Shown: positions 25,809-36,440, numbered from the stretch's first letter. The stretch: DNA of 64,000 nt from DASVWZ01 sp963708575 (GCA_963708575.1 CAVPTB010000003.1:930001-994000), one strand, 5' to 3'. The notes: generated by a model from the sequence alone, not told the origin. Numbers and translations: made by a program.

Positions 25809-26981
25809 ATGCCGCCGGCCCAGATTTTCGATGCAATCATTCTTGGCGGTGGCGCTGCCGGCTTAATGTGTGCCATCGAAGCCGGTAAACGCGGCCGCCG
25901 TGTCGTGGTTCTGGAGCGCTCGGAACGTTGCGGCAAGAAGATCCTGATCTCCGGTGGTGGCCGGTGTAACTTCACTAATCTTCATTGCGGTCCCGACAAT
26001 TTCATCTCATCGAACCCTCACTTTGCTAAATCCGCATTGGCTCGCTACTCGCCGGCCGACTTCATCGCATTAGTTGAGAAACATCGCATCCCGTACCACG
26101 AGAAGACGCTGGGGCAGCTCTTCTGCGATGGCTCCGCGCGAGAGATACTGAACATGCTGGAAGCCGAATGCCAGGGAGCAGGTGTTCGCGTCATCACGCG
26201 CGCCGATATTACTGAAGTCAGCCGCCCCGGCGGCTTTGTCGTCCGTATCTCAAGCGACGAGTACCATGCCCCCGCTCTGGTCGTTGCCACAGGAGGGCTC
26301 TCTATTCCAAAGATTGGCGCCACTAGCTTCGGATATGACCTCGCGAAACAATTCGGACTGAAGATTCGTTTACCGCGTCCGGGGTTGGTGCCACTGGTGT
26401 TCAACGCCGAAGATCACAAACGCTACAGCGACCTTGCCGGTGTCTCCGTAGAAGTTAGCGCGTCATGCGATAGTCATGAGTTCCGTGAAAAGATGCTGTT
26501 CACGCACCGCGGCCTAAGCGGGCCCGCGATCCTGCAAATCTCTTCGTACTGGCAGCCACCAGATCCCCTTCGTATCGATCTCGCTCCGGGTGGGGAAGTG
26601 ACCGGCATTTTTCGCGACCCTAAGTCGCCCCGGGCGGCGCAGACTCTCAAGGGGTCACTTCGTGGACTCCTTCCGCAGCGCCTCGCGGATCGTTGGCTCG
26701 AATTCCATACTCCGCGGCAATGGACCAACGCGGCGCTTGCTGGTTTCGAACGGGAACTTCATGAATGGTCCATGGTTCCATCGGGAACGGAAGGGTACGA
26801 AAAGGCAGAAGTAACGGCCGGCGGCGTCGACACCGAGGAACTCTCAGCCCGGACGATGGAGTGTCGTAAAGTTCCGGGTCTCTATTTCATTGGCGAAATT
26901 GTCGACGTGACTGGCCATCTCGGAGGCTTCAACTTCCAATGGGCGTGGGCATCCGGGTTCGCAGCCGGTAGTGCTGTGTAG
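25809..26981 (+). CDS. NAD(P)/FAD-dependent oxidoreductase, HI0933/BaiN-like
   Basis: 390 residues. LGGGAAGLMCAIEA (from residue 12) is the FAD-binding Rossmann motif. It is followed by CGKKILISGGGRCNFTN, the family's most typical block, and near the end GLYFIGEIVDVTGHLGGFNF (second FAD contact). GGVDTEELSARTMECR is also characteristic. The natural substrate is unknown in most members; some reduce bile-acid intermediates. The ATG at 25809 is the natural start, with no clear ribosome site. Confidence 0.93.
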   Translation: MPPAQIFDAIILGGGAAGLMCAIEAGKRGRRVVVLERSERCGKKILISGGGRCNFTNLHCGPDNFISSNPHFAKSALARYSPADFIALVEKHRIPYHEKTLGQLFCDGSAREILNMLEAECQGAGVRVITRADITEVSRPGGFVVRISSDEYHAPALVVATGGLSIPKIGATSFGYDLAKQFGLKIRLPRPGLVPLVFNAEDHKRYSDLAGVSVEVSASCDSHEFREKMLFTHRGLSGPAILQISSYWQPPDPLRIDLAPGGEVTGIFRDPKSPRAAQTLKGSLRGLLPQRLADRWLEFHTPRQWTNAALAGFERELHEWSMVPSGTEGYEKAEVTAGGVDTEELSARTMECRKVPGLYFIGEIVDVTGHLGGFNFQWAWASGFAAGSAV

Positions 26982-27152
26982 GTCAGAAGCCGCAGCAGCC
27001 TATCCCCAAAAGGACTTGATCAGGGCCCCGTTACGGTCGTAACCATCCCTTTCGTAATAAAAATCCATCCGGCGCACCGTGTTCTAATTTTTGCGTACTG
27101 CAGAACGCTGGGAATGTTCCTTGAGATTGCCCGGTACAGGAGCTTTGTGTAT

Positions 27153-28535
27153 ATGAAACGGTCGCTGCAATTTGTCTTGCTGGGTCTTAGCTTGTTGAGC
27201 CTCTTCGCCTGTGGAGGAACAAGTACATCGTCTTCAGGAACCCCGACACAAAATACGAAAGCACAGGTCTTCGTTACGGGTGAAGACGCGCCGATGCCTT
27301 CGGTGCTGTCGTTTACGGTTACGATCAACAGCATTACGCTCAATAACAGCAGCGGCAGCGTACAGGCGCTGACACAGCCGACCACCGTAGATTTTGTTCG
27401 CTTGGTTGGCCTGCGTTCCCTGCTGGGCTTCAACACCATCGCTCCCGGTACTTATACAAGTGCGACCTTCACGTTATCCAATCCTGGAATCAGCTACTTC
27501 AATGGCAATAGCACTCCGCCTCCAGTGAGCCAGATTCCGAGTCCGACTCTGACCAGTCCGTCAGTAACGGTTTCTTTTCCGCAGGGCAGCCCGTTAGTAG
27601 TTGGCGGCGGGGGGCTGGCTGGGCTGCACATGGATTTCGATCTTCGCAAATCGCTTGAGGTGGACGGCACGGGCCAGTTGACTGGGGTTGTCGATCCGCA
27701 CATCTACATCACAGCTGTGAAGGCCACAGATTCAGACGGTCAAGTGACTGAGCTGTACGGTGGGTTGTCCTCGGTGAATGCGAGCGGCAATTCTTTCGTT
27801 CTGCAAGGGCCCTACGGATTCAAGTTCACTGTTGACGTGAATTCGCAGACTCAATTCAACACTGGTTGGTCGTTGAACAACCTCGCCGCGCCGGCGTTCG
27901 TCGCTGTAGAAGGTGCAGTGCAAGCAGATGGAAGCGTCCTGGCGAGTGGAGTGGAAGTTATCTCGACGACCCAGGCGTTTATCTCCGGCCGAATTCTTAC
28001 GGTGAGTCCGGGGCCAATTGTGACCATGTTCGTGAGCGAAGAACTGCCGGCTCTCGGCAGCATTCCGGTCGATTCAGTCCAGACCATCAACCTCACTCAA
28101 GTGCCTGGCAGCGAATATAAGGTCTGCTTCTTCGATAACTGGATAACCCAGGCACTGTTTAACTCTACGTCCATGGTTGCGGGTCAGAGGATTTTCGTCG
28201 GTGGAAGCTATAGCAGCTCATCCGGCACCTTCACGCCGCAGATGGTATCGCTGCGTCGGCAGGGAGTGGTTGGAGATCTCGTGACCAGTAGCGTCAACAT
28301 CGTCAGCGGCAATCAAGGCAGCTTTCAGCTTCAGAATAGTCTGTTGCTGGGATACGTGCTTGGTACCCCGCTTACAGTAGAAACTGGGAGCGTCACCGAC
28401 TTCGTCAACATGAACGGCCTATCGGGATTGCAGTCTGGCGGGCAGACGAACCTGGGGGTTCGCGGCCTGGTTTTCCGGGACCCAAATACGGGTACTCCGG
28501 TGCTATGGGCGGGCGGAGTCCGCGTGCTGCCGTAG
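27153..28535 (+). CDS. DUF4382/DUF5666-like lipoprotein
   Basis: About 460 residues. MKRSLQFVLLGLSLLSLFA then Cys is a lipoprotein signal. The body is beta-rich, with VFVTGEDAPMPSVLSFTVTI and SITLNNSSG near the start (DUF4382-like), then repeated barrel-like segments such as GFKFTVDVNSQTQFN, AVEGAVQADGSVLA and VFRDPNTGTPVLWAG (DUF5666-like). Function unknown; these lipoproteins are common in Acidobacteriota. I start at the ATG at 27153, ten bases after CAGGAG, rather than the upstream 27114. A terminator follows at 28555. Confidence 0.75.
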   Translation: MKRSLQFVLLGLSLLSLFACGGTSTSSSGTPTQNTKAQVFVTGEDAPMPSVLSFTVTINSITLNNSSGSVQALTQPTTVDFVRLVGLRSLLGFNTIAPGTYTSATFTLSNPGISYFNGNSTPPPVSQIPSPTLTSPSVTVSFPQGSPLVVGGGGLAGLHMDFDLRKSLEVDGTGQLTGVVDPHIYITAVKATDSDGQVTELYGGLSSVNASGNSFVLQGPYGFKFTVDVNSQTQFNTGWSLNNLAAPAFVAVEGAVQADGSVLASGVEVISTTQAFISGRILTVSPGPIVTMFVSEELPALGSIPVDSVQTINLTQVPGSEYKVCFFDNWITQALFNSTSMVAGQRIFVGGSYSSSSGTFTPQMVSLRRQGVVGDLVTSSVNIVSGNQGSFQLQNSLLLGYVLGTPLTVETGSVTDFVNMNGLSGLQSGGQTNLGVRGLVFRDPNTGTPVLWAGGVRVLP

Positions 28536-28554
28536 CGAGGGTTCAAGTAGACAA

Positions 28555-28590
28555 ATCAGGGCGGCCACTGAGCCGCCCTGAATATTTTTA
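28555..28590 (+). terminator. Terminator after the DUF4382-like gene
   Basis: CAGGGCGGC (28557-28565) pairs with GCCGCCCTG (28572-28580) and is followed by AATATTTTT. Confidence 0.85.
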
Positions 28591-28638
28591 GGTAGAACTT
28601 TCCGCCAGCATCACTGTTGATCTGGATTTGCCGGGTCT

Positions 28639-28818
28639 ATGATTTTCGGTCGGTTCGAACGGCGACTCAGTTGGGTCGCGCACAGAATTTTGGAAGCAGG
28701 AGTACCAGTATGCGATTTGCAGGATGAGCACGTCGGCGACACATCGATCGAAGGGAAGTTAAAGAAGTTAGTGGCCCATGCCAAGGAAGTACAGCTTGCG
28801 GAAAAACCGGCTCAATAA
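28639..28818 (+). CDS. Small hypothetical protein
   Basis: A 59-residue ORF (MIFGRFERRLSWVAHRIL..., ending LAEKPAQ) just after a terminator. The composition is protein-like, with an amphipathic C-terminal helix (SIEGKLKKLVAHAKEVQLA). No ribosome site stands out and I do not recognise the family. It may not be real. Confidence 0.35.
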   Translation: MIFGRFERRLSWVAHRILEAGVPVCDLQDEHVGDTSIEGKLKKLVAHAKEVQLAEKPAQ

Positions 28819-28854
28819 CTCAACACCTCTAATCTCCAGTGCTCGCGCTGACTT

Positions 28855-30054
28855 TCAGGCCGTTGATCCCGCCGTTCTCACCCGCAATGTCCGCGGAACC
28901 GCTCCGAGCTCTTTCACCAGATCGGTCTCCCACGGCTTGTTGATGTCATAAATCGCGTAGCCAATATCTCCGCGGGTATCCAGTACCTGGCGTTCAATGT
29001 TGATGCCACGCCGCGCCAGCAGCTCGTTTACCGCAAACAGCATACCGGGGACATTGCGGTGGATATGGGTCAGGCGGTAAGAGTCCGGCGAGTGTTCAAG
29101 GTGGCAATGCGGAAAATTCACGCTGAGCGTAGTGTTGCCAGTCTGAATGTATTCCATTAGACGCGCCGACACGAAGTGTCCGATGTTCTGCTGGGCCTCT
29201 TCGGTGCTACCACCGATATGTGGTGTCAGGATCACATTCGGGAGATCCTGCAGATCGGTACTAAAACTGCCGCCGCTTTCCGGTTCTTTGGGAAAGACAT
29301 CGATGGCGGCGCCTCCGACGTGTCCGCTCTTCAGGTTTGAGGCGAGGGCGGCGTGATCCACCACGATTCCCCGGCTCAAATTCAGGAAACACGCGCCCGG
29401 CTTCATTTGACGGAATTCATCTTCCCCAAACAAGTTACGATTTCGCGGTTTGCCGTCAACGTGCAGGGTTACGACGTCGGCTTGTTGCAGCAGCTCCTGG
29501 AACCCGACGCGACGGGCATTACCGCGGGCTAGCACGTCGGCGATGTCGGAGAAGATGACCCGCATCCCGAGAGCTTCCGCGAGGTCGGAAAGTTGGGAGC
29601 CGATTCTTCCGTACCCAACAATCCCCAGAACCAAGCCGCGCACCTCGTGCGACCCAGCGGCACTCTTGATCCATTTGCCGCGATGCATGTCGCTGCTCGC
29701 GGCGAACGTCCGGCGCAGCAACATAATGATTTCGCCCAACGCCAACTCAGCCACCGACCGGCTGTTGCTGTGCGGGTCGTTGAAGACTGCGATGCCGCGC
29801 TCGGAACAGGCATGCAAGTCGATCTGGTCTACGCCGATGCAAAACGCGCCAATCGCGAGAAGGGAAGGAGCAGCTTCCAGCGCCGTCGCCGTGACCTTGG
29901 TCTTAGAACGCAGGCCGAGAATGACGGCATCGCGCAGGCGATCCCGCAACTGCGCTTCGTCCAGCTCGCGCGGCAGGCTCTCGACTTCAAAGCCGCCTTG
30001 CATGAAGTTAGTTTTGGCAATGCCGCTGATGTTTTCCAGTAGCAGTGTTTTCAA
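28855..30054 (-). CDS. serA: D-3-phosphoglycerate dehydrogenase
   Basis: 399 residues. GLRSKTKVTATALEAAP, IGAFCIGVDQIDL and FNDPHSNSRSVAELALGEII make up the substrate domain. LGIVGYGRIGSQLSDLAEALG is the NAD-binding motif, LTPHIGGSTEEAQQNIG contains the catalytic histidine, and a C-terminal ACT domain follows (HIHRNVPGMLFAVNELLA), as in E. coli SerA with serine feedback. The first committed step of serine synthesis. I choose the TTG at 30054, because GGAG sits five bases upstream and the product begins MKTLLLENIS. The frame is open to a GTG at 30117. Confidence 0.94.
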   Translation of the reverse strand: MKTLLLENISGIAKTNFMQGGFEVESLPRELDEAQLRDRLRDAVILGLRSKTKVTATALEAAPSLLAIGAFCIGVDQIDLHACSERGIAVFNDPHSNSRSVAELALGEIIMLLRRTFAASSDMHRGKWIKSAAGSHEVRGLVLGIVGYGRIGSQLSDLAEALGMRVIFSDIADVLARGNARRVGFQELLQQADVVTLHVDGKPRNRNLFGEDEFRQMKPGACFLNLSRGIVVDHAALASNLKSGHVGGAAIDVFPKEPESGGSFSTDLQDLPNVILTPHIGGSTEEAQQNIGHFVSARLMEYIQTGNTTLSVNFPHCHLEHSPDSYRLTHIHRNVPGMLFAVNELLARRGINIERQVLDTRGDIGYAIYDINKPWETDLVKELGAVPRTLRVRTAGSTA

Positions 30055-30215
30055 GAGCGCTCCGATGTTCTTTATGATCGCATAACCTCCGTCCTTCTTT
30101 GCCGCCTTTGCACCCACTTAGCGTTCTTTGTGTTTTAAGATCTTTTGCCACGAGGATCGCCAAGAAAAGCCGCCAAGAAACGCTGAACAAGGCTTCAGGG
30201 CAAAGGGTCAGCCCG

Positions 30216-30221
30216 TATAAT
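30216..30221 (+). promoter_or_regulatory. -10 element of the molybdopterin oxidoreductase gene
   Basis: TATAAT ends nine bases before the ATG at 30231, leaving almost no untranslated leader. No convincing -35 box. Confidence 0.5.
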
Positions 30222-30230
30222 CTCTAAAGT

Positions 30231-32339
30231 ATGAAGATGGTCGTCCACGCCGCCTGCCCGCACGATTGTCCTGATGCCTGCGGCGTTCTGATCACAATCC
30301 AGAACGGCCGTGCCACCAAGATTCAGGGAGATCCGTCGCATCCTGTGACCCGCGGTTTTTTGTGCGCTAAGGTCGCCAAATATCTCGATCGCGTCTATTC
30401 ACCGGACCGAGTCCTTTACCCCATGAAGCGGAGGGCCACTAAAGGGCCCTCCAAGTCCCCTTTCGATGAGACCTGGCAACGGATCACCTGGGACGAAGCG
30501 ATTGACAGCATAACGAGTCGATTTAAAGCGATCATCGGCGAATTCGGCAGCGAAGCCATTCTTCCGTATTCCTTCGGGGGGACTCTAGGAGCGCTTAACG
30601 GCGCCTCAATGGACCGGCGATTTTTCCATCGTATCGGCGCCTCGCAGCTGGACCGTGCCATTTGCTCGGCTGCGGGCGAAGCTGGGCTTCAATCCGTGCT
30701 GGGGAAGAAACTCGGCACCGAGCCAGAGCAGTTTCGCCACTCCCGTTACATCATCGCCTGGGCCTCCAATATTCATGCCAACAACGTTCACTTGTGGCCT
30801 TTCATTGAAGAGGCGAGACGAGAGGGAGCGAAGCTGGTTGTGATCGATCCTTATCGCACGCGAACGGCCAAGTGTGCGGACTGGCACTTACCCATCAATC
30901 TCGGTACCGACGGTGCTTTGGCTCTCGCTATGATGCGCGTCATTATTAACGAAGGGCTGTATGACGCAGACTATGTCGAGCGATATACCGTCGGCTTTGA
31001 CCAACTGCGCGAGAAGGTTCAGGAATATTCGCCCGAGCGTGCAGCGAAATGGACGGGCATCGCAGCCGATGACATCGTCAAACTTGCGCACGAATACGCC
31101 ACGGTCCGTCCTGCTGTCATTCGGTTGAACTATGGCGTTCAGCGCTCGGAGGGCGGAGGCATGGCGACCCGCGCTATTGCCATGCTGCCCTGTATCACTG
31201 GCTCTTGGAAGGAAGTCGGAGGCGGGCTGCAGCTTTCTACCAGCGGCGCCTACGGGCTGAATCGCCCAGCGCTCGAGCGACCGGACCTCATGCAGCAGTC
31301 TCTTGGTCGCCCGGCTCGGGTAGTCAACATGGTCGAACTGGGCAAAGCGCTGAATGCTCTCGACGGTCCTCCGGTCAAAGCATTGTTTGTTTACAACTCC
31401 AATCCCGCTGCCGTTTGCCCGAACCATAACGAGGTCATTCGCGGACTGGAACGAACCGACCTTTTCACTGTGGTGCACGAACAATTCTTTACAGACACGA
31501 CAGACTACGCTGACATCATTTTGCCTGCCACGACGTTTTTCGAGCACAAGGATCTGCAGACGGCGTACGGACACTATTTTCTGCAGACATCGACCCAAGC
31601 GATCGAACCGCTGGGAGAGTGCCGATCCAATGTGGAAGTTTTTCGATCTCTCGCTTTGCAGATGGGATTTGAAGACACTTGTTTCCGCGAGTCAGTTGAC
31701 CAGATGATCGATACTGCGCTGGACTCTCCCAATCCATGGCTGAAGGGAATTGACCGCGAACGGCTGGACCTCGAAGGCCACATTCGTTTGAATTTCGCCA
31801 ACGGAAGCATCGGCCCATCAGACGCGTTCCTGCCCTTTGCTCACGGCAATTTCCCAACTCCGAGCGGCAAAGCAGAACTTTACAATCCTTCGTTAAAGGC
31901 ACTGGGGCTCGATCCGGTGATCCAATTCGTTCCGCCGTCAGAATCGCGCCATTCCGAGGCAGCCCGCGCGTTCCCTTTGGAGTTGCTGGCGCGCAAGGCC
32001 GACAATTTTCTCAATTCGTCGTTCTGTAACGTGAGCGCAGTTCAGGCGATGGAGAACGTGGGATTGCTCGAAATGCACCCCGTGGACGCGCGCTCCCGTG
32101 GTATCGTCGATGGCGACTTGGTCCGGGCCTTCAACCGTCGCGGAGAGTTCTTTTTGCAAGCCAAGGTCAATGGTGCTGTGCAGGCGGGCGTGGTTAGCGC
32201 CAAGCTCAACTGGGCAAAACTTACACCCGGCGGTCAGAACATAAATGTCCTTACTTCCGAAAAACTTGCAGACATGGGCAACTCCGCCACGTTTTATTCC
32301 GTCCTTGTTGAGGTGGAGCTTTTTCGGCCTGCATCCTGA
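30231..32339 (+). CDS. Molybdopterin-dependent oxidoreductase (DMSO-reductase family)
   Basis: 702 residues. Cys9, Cys13, Cys17 and Cys45 (CPHDCPDACG ... GFLCAK) hold a [4Fe-4S] cluster. RAICSAAGEAG and IAWASNIHANNVH lie at the molybdenum-cofactor site, PATTFFEHKD is typical, and the C-terminal NFPTPSGKAELYNP and LNSSFCNV form the molydopterin-binding domain. There is no Tat signal, so it is probably cytoplasmic. The substrate is unknown. No partner subunit is next to it. Confidence 0.9.
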   Translation: MKMVVHAACPHDCPDACGVLITIQNGRATKIQGDPSHPVTRGFLCAKVAKYLDRVYSPDRVLYPMKRRATKGPSKSPFDETWQRITWDEAIDSITSRFKAIIGEFGSEAILPYSFGGTLGALNGASMDRRFFHRIGASQLDRAICSAAGEAGLQSVLGKKLGTEPEQFRHSRYIIAWASNIHANNVHLWPFIEEARREGAKLVVIDPYRTRTAKCADWHLPINLGTDGALALAMMRVIINEGLYDADYVERYTVGFDQLREKVQEYSPERAAKWTGIAADDIVKLAHEYATVRPAVIRLNYGVQRSEGGGMATRAIAMLPCITGSWKEVGGGLQLSTSGAYGLNRPALERPDLMQQSLGRPARVVNMVELGKALNALDGPPVKALFVYNSNPAAVCPNHNEVIRGLERTDLFTVVHEQFFTDTTDYADIILPATTFFEHKDLQTAYGHYFLQTSTQAIEPLGECRSNVEVFRSLALQMGFEDTCFRESVDQMIDTALDSPNPWLKGIDRERLDLEGHIRLNFANGSIGPSDAFLPFAHGNFPTPSGKAELYNPSLKALGLDPVIQFVPPSESRHSEAARAFPLELLARKADNFLNSSFCNVSAVQAMENVGLLEMHPVDARSRGIVDGDLVRAFNRRGEFFLQAKVNGAVQAGVVSAKLNWAKLTPGGQNINVLTSEKLADMGNSATFYSVLVEVELFRPAS

Positions 32340-32360
32340 GGGCAACTAACGAGGCATGGC

Positions 32361-32391
32361 TTGGACGGTCTCCACTGCTCTACCGTATAAT
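32361..32391 (+). promoter_or_regulatory. Probable sigma-70 promoter of bamA
   Basis: TTGGAC (32361-32366), a 19-base spacer and TATAAT (32386-32391) lie about 126 bases before the chosen bamA start. Confidence 0.5.
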
Positions 32392-32516
32392 TGCCGTTTT
32401 CCATACTCCCATTTGCTGAGGTAGTAGCGATTCTTCGCTCTTTTCAGGATAAGCCTGCGATTCAGGCGGGCACCGACCGTCGCGTTCGACGAATCAGAGT
32501 CTCCTTCGAATGGGCA

Positions 32517-35344
32517 ATGCGCTCATTCGCAAAGCTTTGTGTCGACGTTCAACGGCCGTTGGCGGCCCTTCTCATGGGTCTTGCCTTCCTGTTCCCTTTG
32601 GCCTCGGCCCAGCAAGAATTGATCTCCGGTATCGAAGTCAGTGGGAACCGCCGAATCCCAGCCGACACCATCAAAGCTCGCATCTTTACCCGTGCGGGCG
32701 ACGTTTACGATGAAGCGGCCCTGGAGCGCGACTTCAACGCTCTATGGAATACGGGCTATTTCGAAGATATTCGTTTCGAACGTGAGCAAAGCCCCACCGG
32801 ATGGATCATTCACATTTACGTCAAGGAACGTCCCACCATTCGAGAGATTGATTATGTGGGCCTCAATTCAGTCACTAAAAGCGACGTTCTCGACCGCTTC
32901 AAAGAAGCCAAGGTCGGGCTTTCCGTCGAAAGCCAATACGATCCCACCAAAGTGAAGAAGGCCGAAGTTACCATCAAGCAGCTGTTGGCCGAGCATGGTC
33001 GTCAGTTCTCTACGATTCGCACAGAAATCCATCCCATTCCTCCTGCCGCCATTAGCGTCACCTTCGTGATCAAGGAGGGTCCGAAAGTTAAAGTCGGAAA
33101 GATCAAGTTTGAGGGCAATAAGCACGTTAACAATCGCTTATTACGCGCGGCGATGAAGAATCTCCGCCCCATCGGAGTGCCGCATTCGATCTTCCTGGAG
33201 AATATCTTTGCCCGGACTTACGACGCGACCAAGTTGGACGAAGACACCGAACGGGTACGCGCCGAGTTCCAGAACCGCGGCTACTTCAAGGTGCTGGTGC
33301 ACGAGCCCAAGACAGAAATTCACGACACCGGACACTCAGGCTTTCACATTCCCTTGCTTCAGGCTGGTCCGGGCAAAGCGGTAGACATCACTTTGCCGAT
33401 CGAGGAAGGTGACAAGTACAGTCTGGGCGCGATCAATTTCAAGGGCAACAAGGCGATCAGCAACGTCAAAGCCCTACGCGCTCTTTTCCCGATTAAAGAC
33501 GGCGACACCTTCGATCGCAGCAAGATTGCCAAAGGTCTGGAGAATCTCCAGAAGGCGTATGGCCAGTACGGATACATCAACTTCACTTCGATTCCGAACA
33601 CCAGCTTCGACGAACAGAAGAAGCAGGTGATCCTCGACATCGACGTAGATGAGGGCAAGCAGTTTTTTGTCCGACGTATTGAATTCCAGGGCAACACCAC
33701 CACCCGCGATAAAGTCATTCGCCGCGAAATCGCATTAGAAGAAGGCCAGGTCTACAACCAGCAACTTTGGGAACTCAGTCTCCAGCGTTTGAACCAGTTG
33801 GGATTCTTTGACAATCTCAAACCAGACGATCCAAGTGTCACCGAGCGTCACTTAAATGAAAAGGAAGGAACTGTCGATCTCCTGCTTAAGGTCCATGAGA
33901 AAGGCAAGAACAGCATTGGACTGACAGGTGGCGTCAGTGGGCTGGCGGGCTCTTTCGTCGGTCTCAGCTATAGCACGAACAACTTTCTCGGCTTGGGAGA
34001 TACGCTGGCGGTTCAGGCCAACATCGGGAACCTCCAGCGCGATCTGACATTCAGTTTCACCGAGCCATATTTTCTGGACCGTCCCATCCAGTTAGGATTC
34101 ACGGTTTACGGCCGAAAATTCATCTATGACCAGGCGCGTGAAGCAGCGCTTCTGACTGGCCAATCGGTCAGTTTGCCGCTCGATCTTCAGCAGAATCTGC
34201 AGAACTACACCCAGTCCAGCAAGGGTTTCTCGGTAAGCCTGGGCTACGCGCTGCACCATTCATTCAAGCGTGTTGGTCTGAGCTACTCGTTCGACGACTC
34301 CTCCGTGGTTGCTCTGACCACCGCGTCGCAAACCCTATTCAATTATTTGGCATTCAGCGGAGTTAGCGGTCCAAACGCGCTGAACGGAATTATTACCAGC
34401 AAGATAGTTCCTAGTTATTCGAAGAACACTCTCGATCGCGCACTGTTTCCGCATCGCGGCTCCAGCACCTACATTGGAGCGGAGATCGCTGGCTTGGGCG
34501 GCACAGTTCGATCCATTCGTCCGGTGTTCCAGTACAAACGATTTACGCCGGTGCAGAAGGGGCGCAACACGATTGGCTTTAACTTCCAGGGGTCGTTCCT
34601 GACCGGCTACGGAGGCCTCGTCCCGCCGCCTTTCCAGCGCTTCTATGACGGCGGCGAAAATGACCTTCGCGGGTTCGATATTCGTTCGGTTTCGCCAGTG
34701 GCATTTCTTGCCCAGTACGACCTCGATTGCGTTGCGAAATCCCGATGGATCGCTGGTGCCGAAGAATCCTGCCAATCCTTTGCAAGGCAACTACAACATC
34801 CCTGTGCCGCTCGATCAGATTGTCTTTCCGGGTGGGGATCTCAGCCTCGTCGGCAACCTCGAGTACCGCATTACGATCGCTGGTCCGGTTTCCGTGGCCC
34901 CCTTTGTCGACACCGGCGTGGAGCCGATTCTGCGAGACTCTCAGCTCAAAATCAGCAGCACGCAGTTGAACATTATTAACAATACGGTATTTGGCTGTCC
35001 GTCGTTGGATATCGGATTCAACTGCGTGGGTGGGATCAAGGACACTTTCTCCCAATACCTCCGCCCGCTCAGCAGCACCAACTGGACTCCGAGAATGTCG
35101 ACCGGAATTGAATTTCAGGTCTTCTTGCCGGTTGTAAACGCCCCATTCCGCGTTTACTGGGCCTATAACCCGTTGCGCCTGGATACCACGGCGAACTCGC
35201 CGATTCCGATTACCCGAAATATGTTCCCCACCGGGCGCTGCCGGCGATTACACGTACCAACTGGCCCGAGACACATATTCTCCGCAATATCTGTTGCGCG
35301 AGCCCCGCAAGACCTTCCGATTCACTGTGGCGACCACGTTCTAA
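32517..35344 (+). CDS. bamA: Outer-membrane protein assembly factor BamA, reading frame broken twice
   Basis: About 940 residues when the frames are joined. A signal peptide (from the ATG at 32517; LASAQ) is followed by several POTRA domains (EVSGNRRIPADTIKARIF, VGKIKFEGNKHVNNRLL, IEFQGNTTTRDKVIRREIAL) and a 16-strand barrel with FTEPYFLDRPIQLGFTVYG and YDGGENDLRGFDIRSVSP. The frame shifts by one at about 34703-34713, resuming LPSTTSIALRNPDGS, and again near 35225-35232, resuming AAGDYTYQLARDTYSPQYLL. The corrected protein ends in TVATTF; a C-terminal Phe is the barrel-insertion signal. As BamA is essential, these are probably sequence errors. Confidence 0.88.
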
Positions 35345-35433
35345 GTTTGGAGCCGAAAAACCAGTGCGGACCATCTTCTGTTGCGATGTAGTGGATCCCG
35401 GGAGGAAACGGTGATGGGAAATAGGCCCGAGCA

Positions 35434-35463
35434 TTGACGCTACCCCGGTCCTGTTCCTATAAT
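35434..35463 (+). promoter_or_regulatory. Sigma-70 promoter of ompH/skp
   Basis: TTGACG (35434-35439), an 18-base spacer and a perfect TATAAT (35458-35463). The 311-base region between bamA and ompH holds nothing else I can support, apart from this promoter and a long leader. Confidence 0.75.
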
Positions 35464-35655
35464 GAAGCGACAAACACCCTGAAAAATTAGAGCCATGGGT
35501 GGTCTTGCGTTCCGGTCGGGCGTAGGACGTTGGGATGCAGCCTGCCTTTCTCGTTTAGTGCGGCCTAGGCAGCTTTGAAGCTGGGCCCAGTTTGTCCGTA
35601 GAAGAATCTGACCCCAGTGCCGGAACCAAATTCCAAGGAGTTCAAAGCAATTCAC

Positions 35656-36378
35656 ATGAAAAGCAAGTTCACGCGGTTCATTCTGGCCATGCTGTTTACC
35701 CTGCCTGTCGCGGCTTTAGCTCAGGCTGGCAATGCCGATCCACTTCCCGCTGCTCCCAGCAGCGCCGGCTCCGCTGCAAATACCCCCGATGCGACTGGTC
35801 CGGCGGGCGGCGTCAGAATCGGAACCATCAACATTGAGCAGGCCATCTTCGCCAGCAACGAAGGCCAGCGTGACTTCGAAGCGCTCAGCAAGAAGCTGGA
35901 ACCCAAACAAACCGAACTCAAGAACCAAAACGACGAAGTCGAGAGCCTGAAGAAGCAGCTCAGCACTCAAGGCGAAAAATTGAACGAAGAGTCTCGCGCC
36001 ACATTGGTGAAGCAGATCGAGCAAAAGCAAAAATCGCTGGAGCGCTCTGTCCAGGACGCTCGCGACGATGCGCAGAACCAGCAGAACGAGATCGCGCAGC
36101 GCATCCTGCAAAAGATGGCTCCGATCATCGTGAAGTATGCTGGCGACAAAGGATTCGGCCTGATCATGGATACATCGAATCCGTGGCCCCAGGGTCCAGT
36201 GCTCTGGGCCGGCCCGTCGGTTGATATCACCAAGACGATCGTCGATGCGTACAACGTGCAGTCTGGCGTGCCTGCTCCGGCCCGTCCGGCGACGAAGCCT
36301 GCGGGAGCCGGCACCGGCGCGAAACCCACCGCTCCAGGCGCTGGAACGAAGCCGGCAGGGACCGCGCCGCCGAAATAG
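35656..36378 (+). CDS. OmpH/Skp-family periplasmic chaperone
   Basis: About 240 residues. The signal peptide MKSKFTRFILAMLFTLPVAA is followed by GTINIEQAIFASNEGQRDFE, a long coiled coil (about 90-165, KQTELKNQNDEVESLKKQL) and GFGLIMDTSNPWPQGPVLWA, the usual C-terminal strand block of Skp. The Pro/Ala/Gly tail is an addition. It holds unfolded outer-membrane proteins on the way to BamA, whose gene is directly upstream. I prefer the ATG at 35656 to a GTG at 35617 because it begins the signal peptide. Confidence 0.88.
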   Translation: MKSKFTRFILAMLFTLPVAALAQAGNADPLPAAPSSAGSAANTPDATGPAGGVRIGTINIEQAIFASNEGQRDFEALSKKLEPKQTELKNQNDEVESLKKQLSTQGEKLNEESRATLVKQIEQKQKSLERSVQDARDDAQNQQNEIAQRILQKMAPIIVKYAGDKGFGLIMDTSNPWPQGPVLWAGPSVDITKTIVDAYNVQSGVPAPARPATKPAGAGTGAKPTAPGAGTKPAGTAPPK

Positions 36379-36413
36379 TTCGAGCGACACCTGAAACCAA
36401 TAGAAAGTTCCGC

Positions 36414-36440
36414 AAAAGGCCGCTTCCGGGCGGCCTTTTT
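36414..36440 (+). terminator. Terminator after ompH
   Basis: GGCCGC (36418-36423) and GCGGCC (36430-36435), flanked by A and T runs, form a classic intrinsic terminator. Confidence 0.85.
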
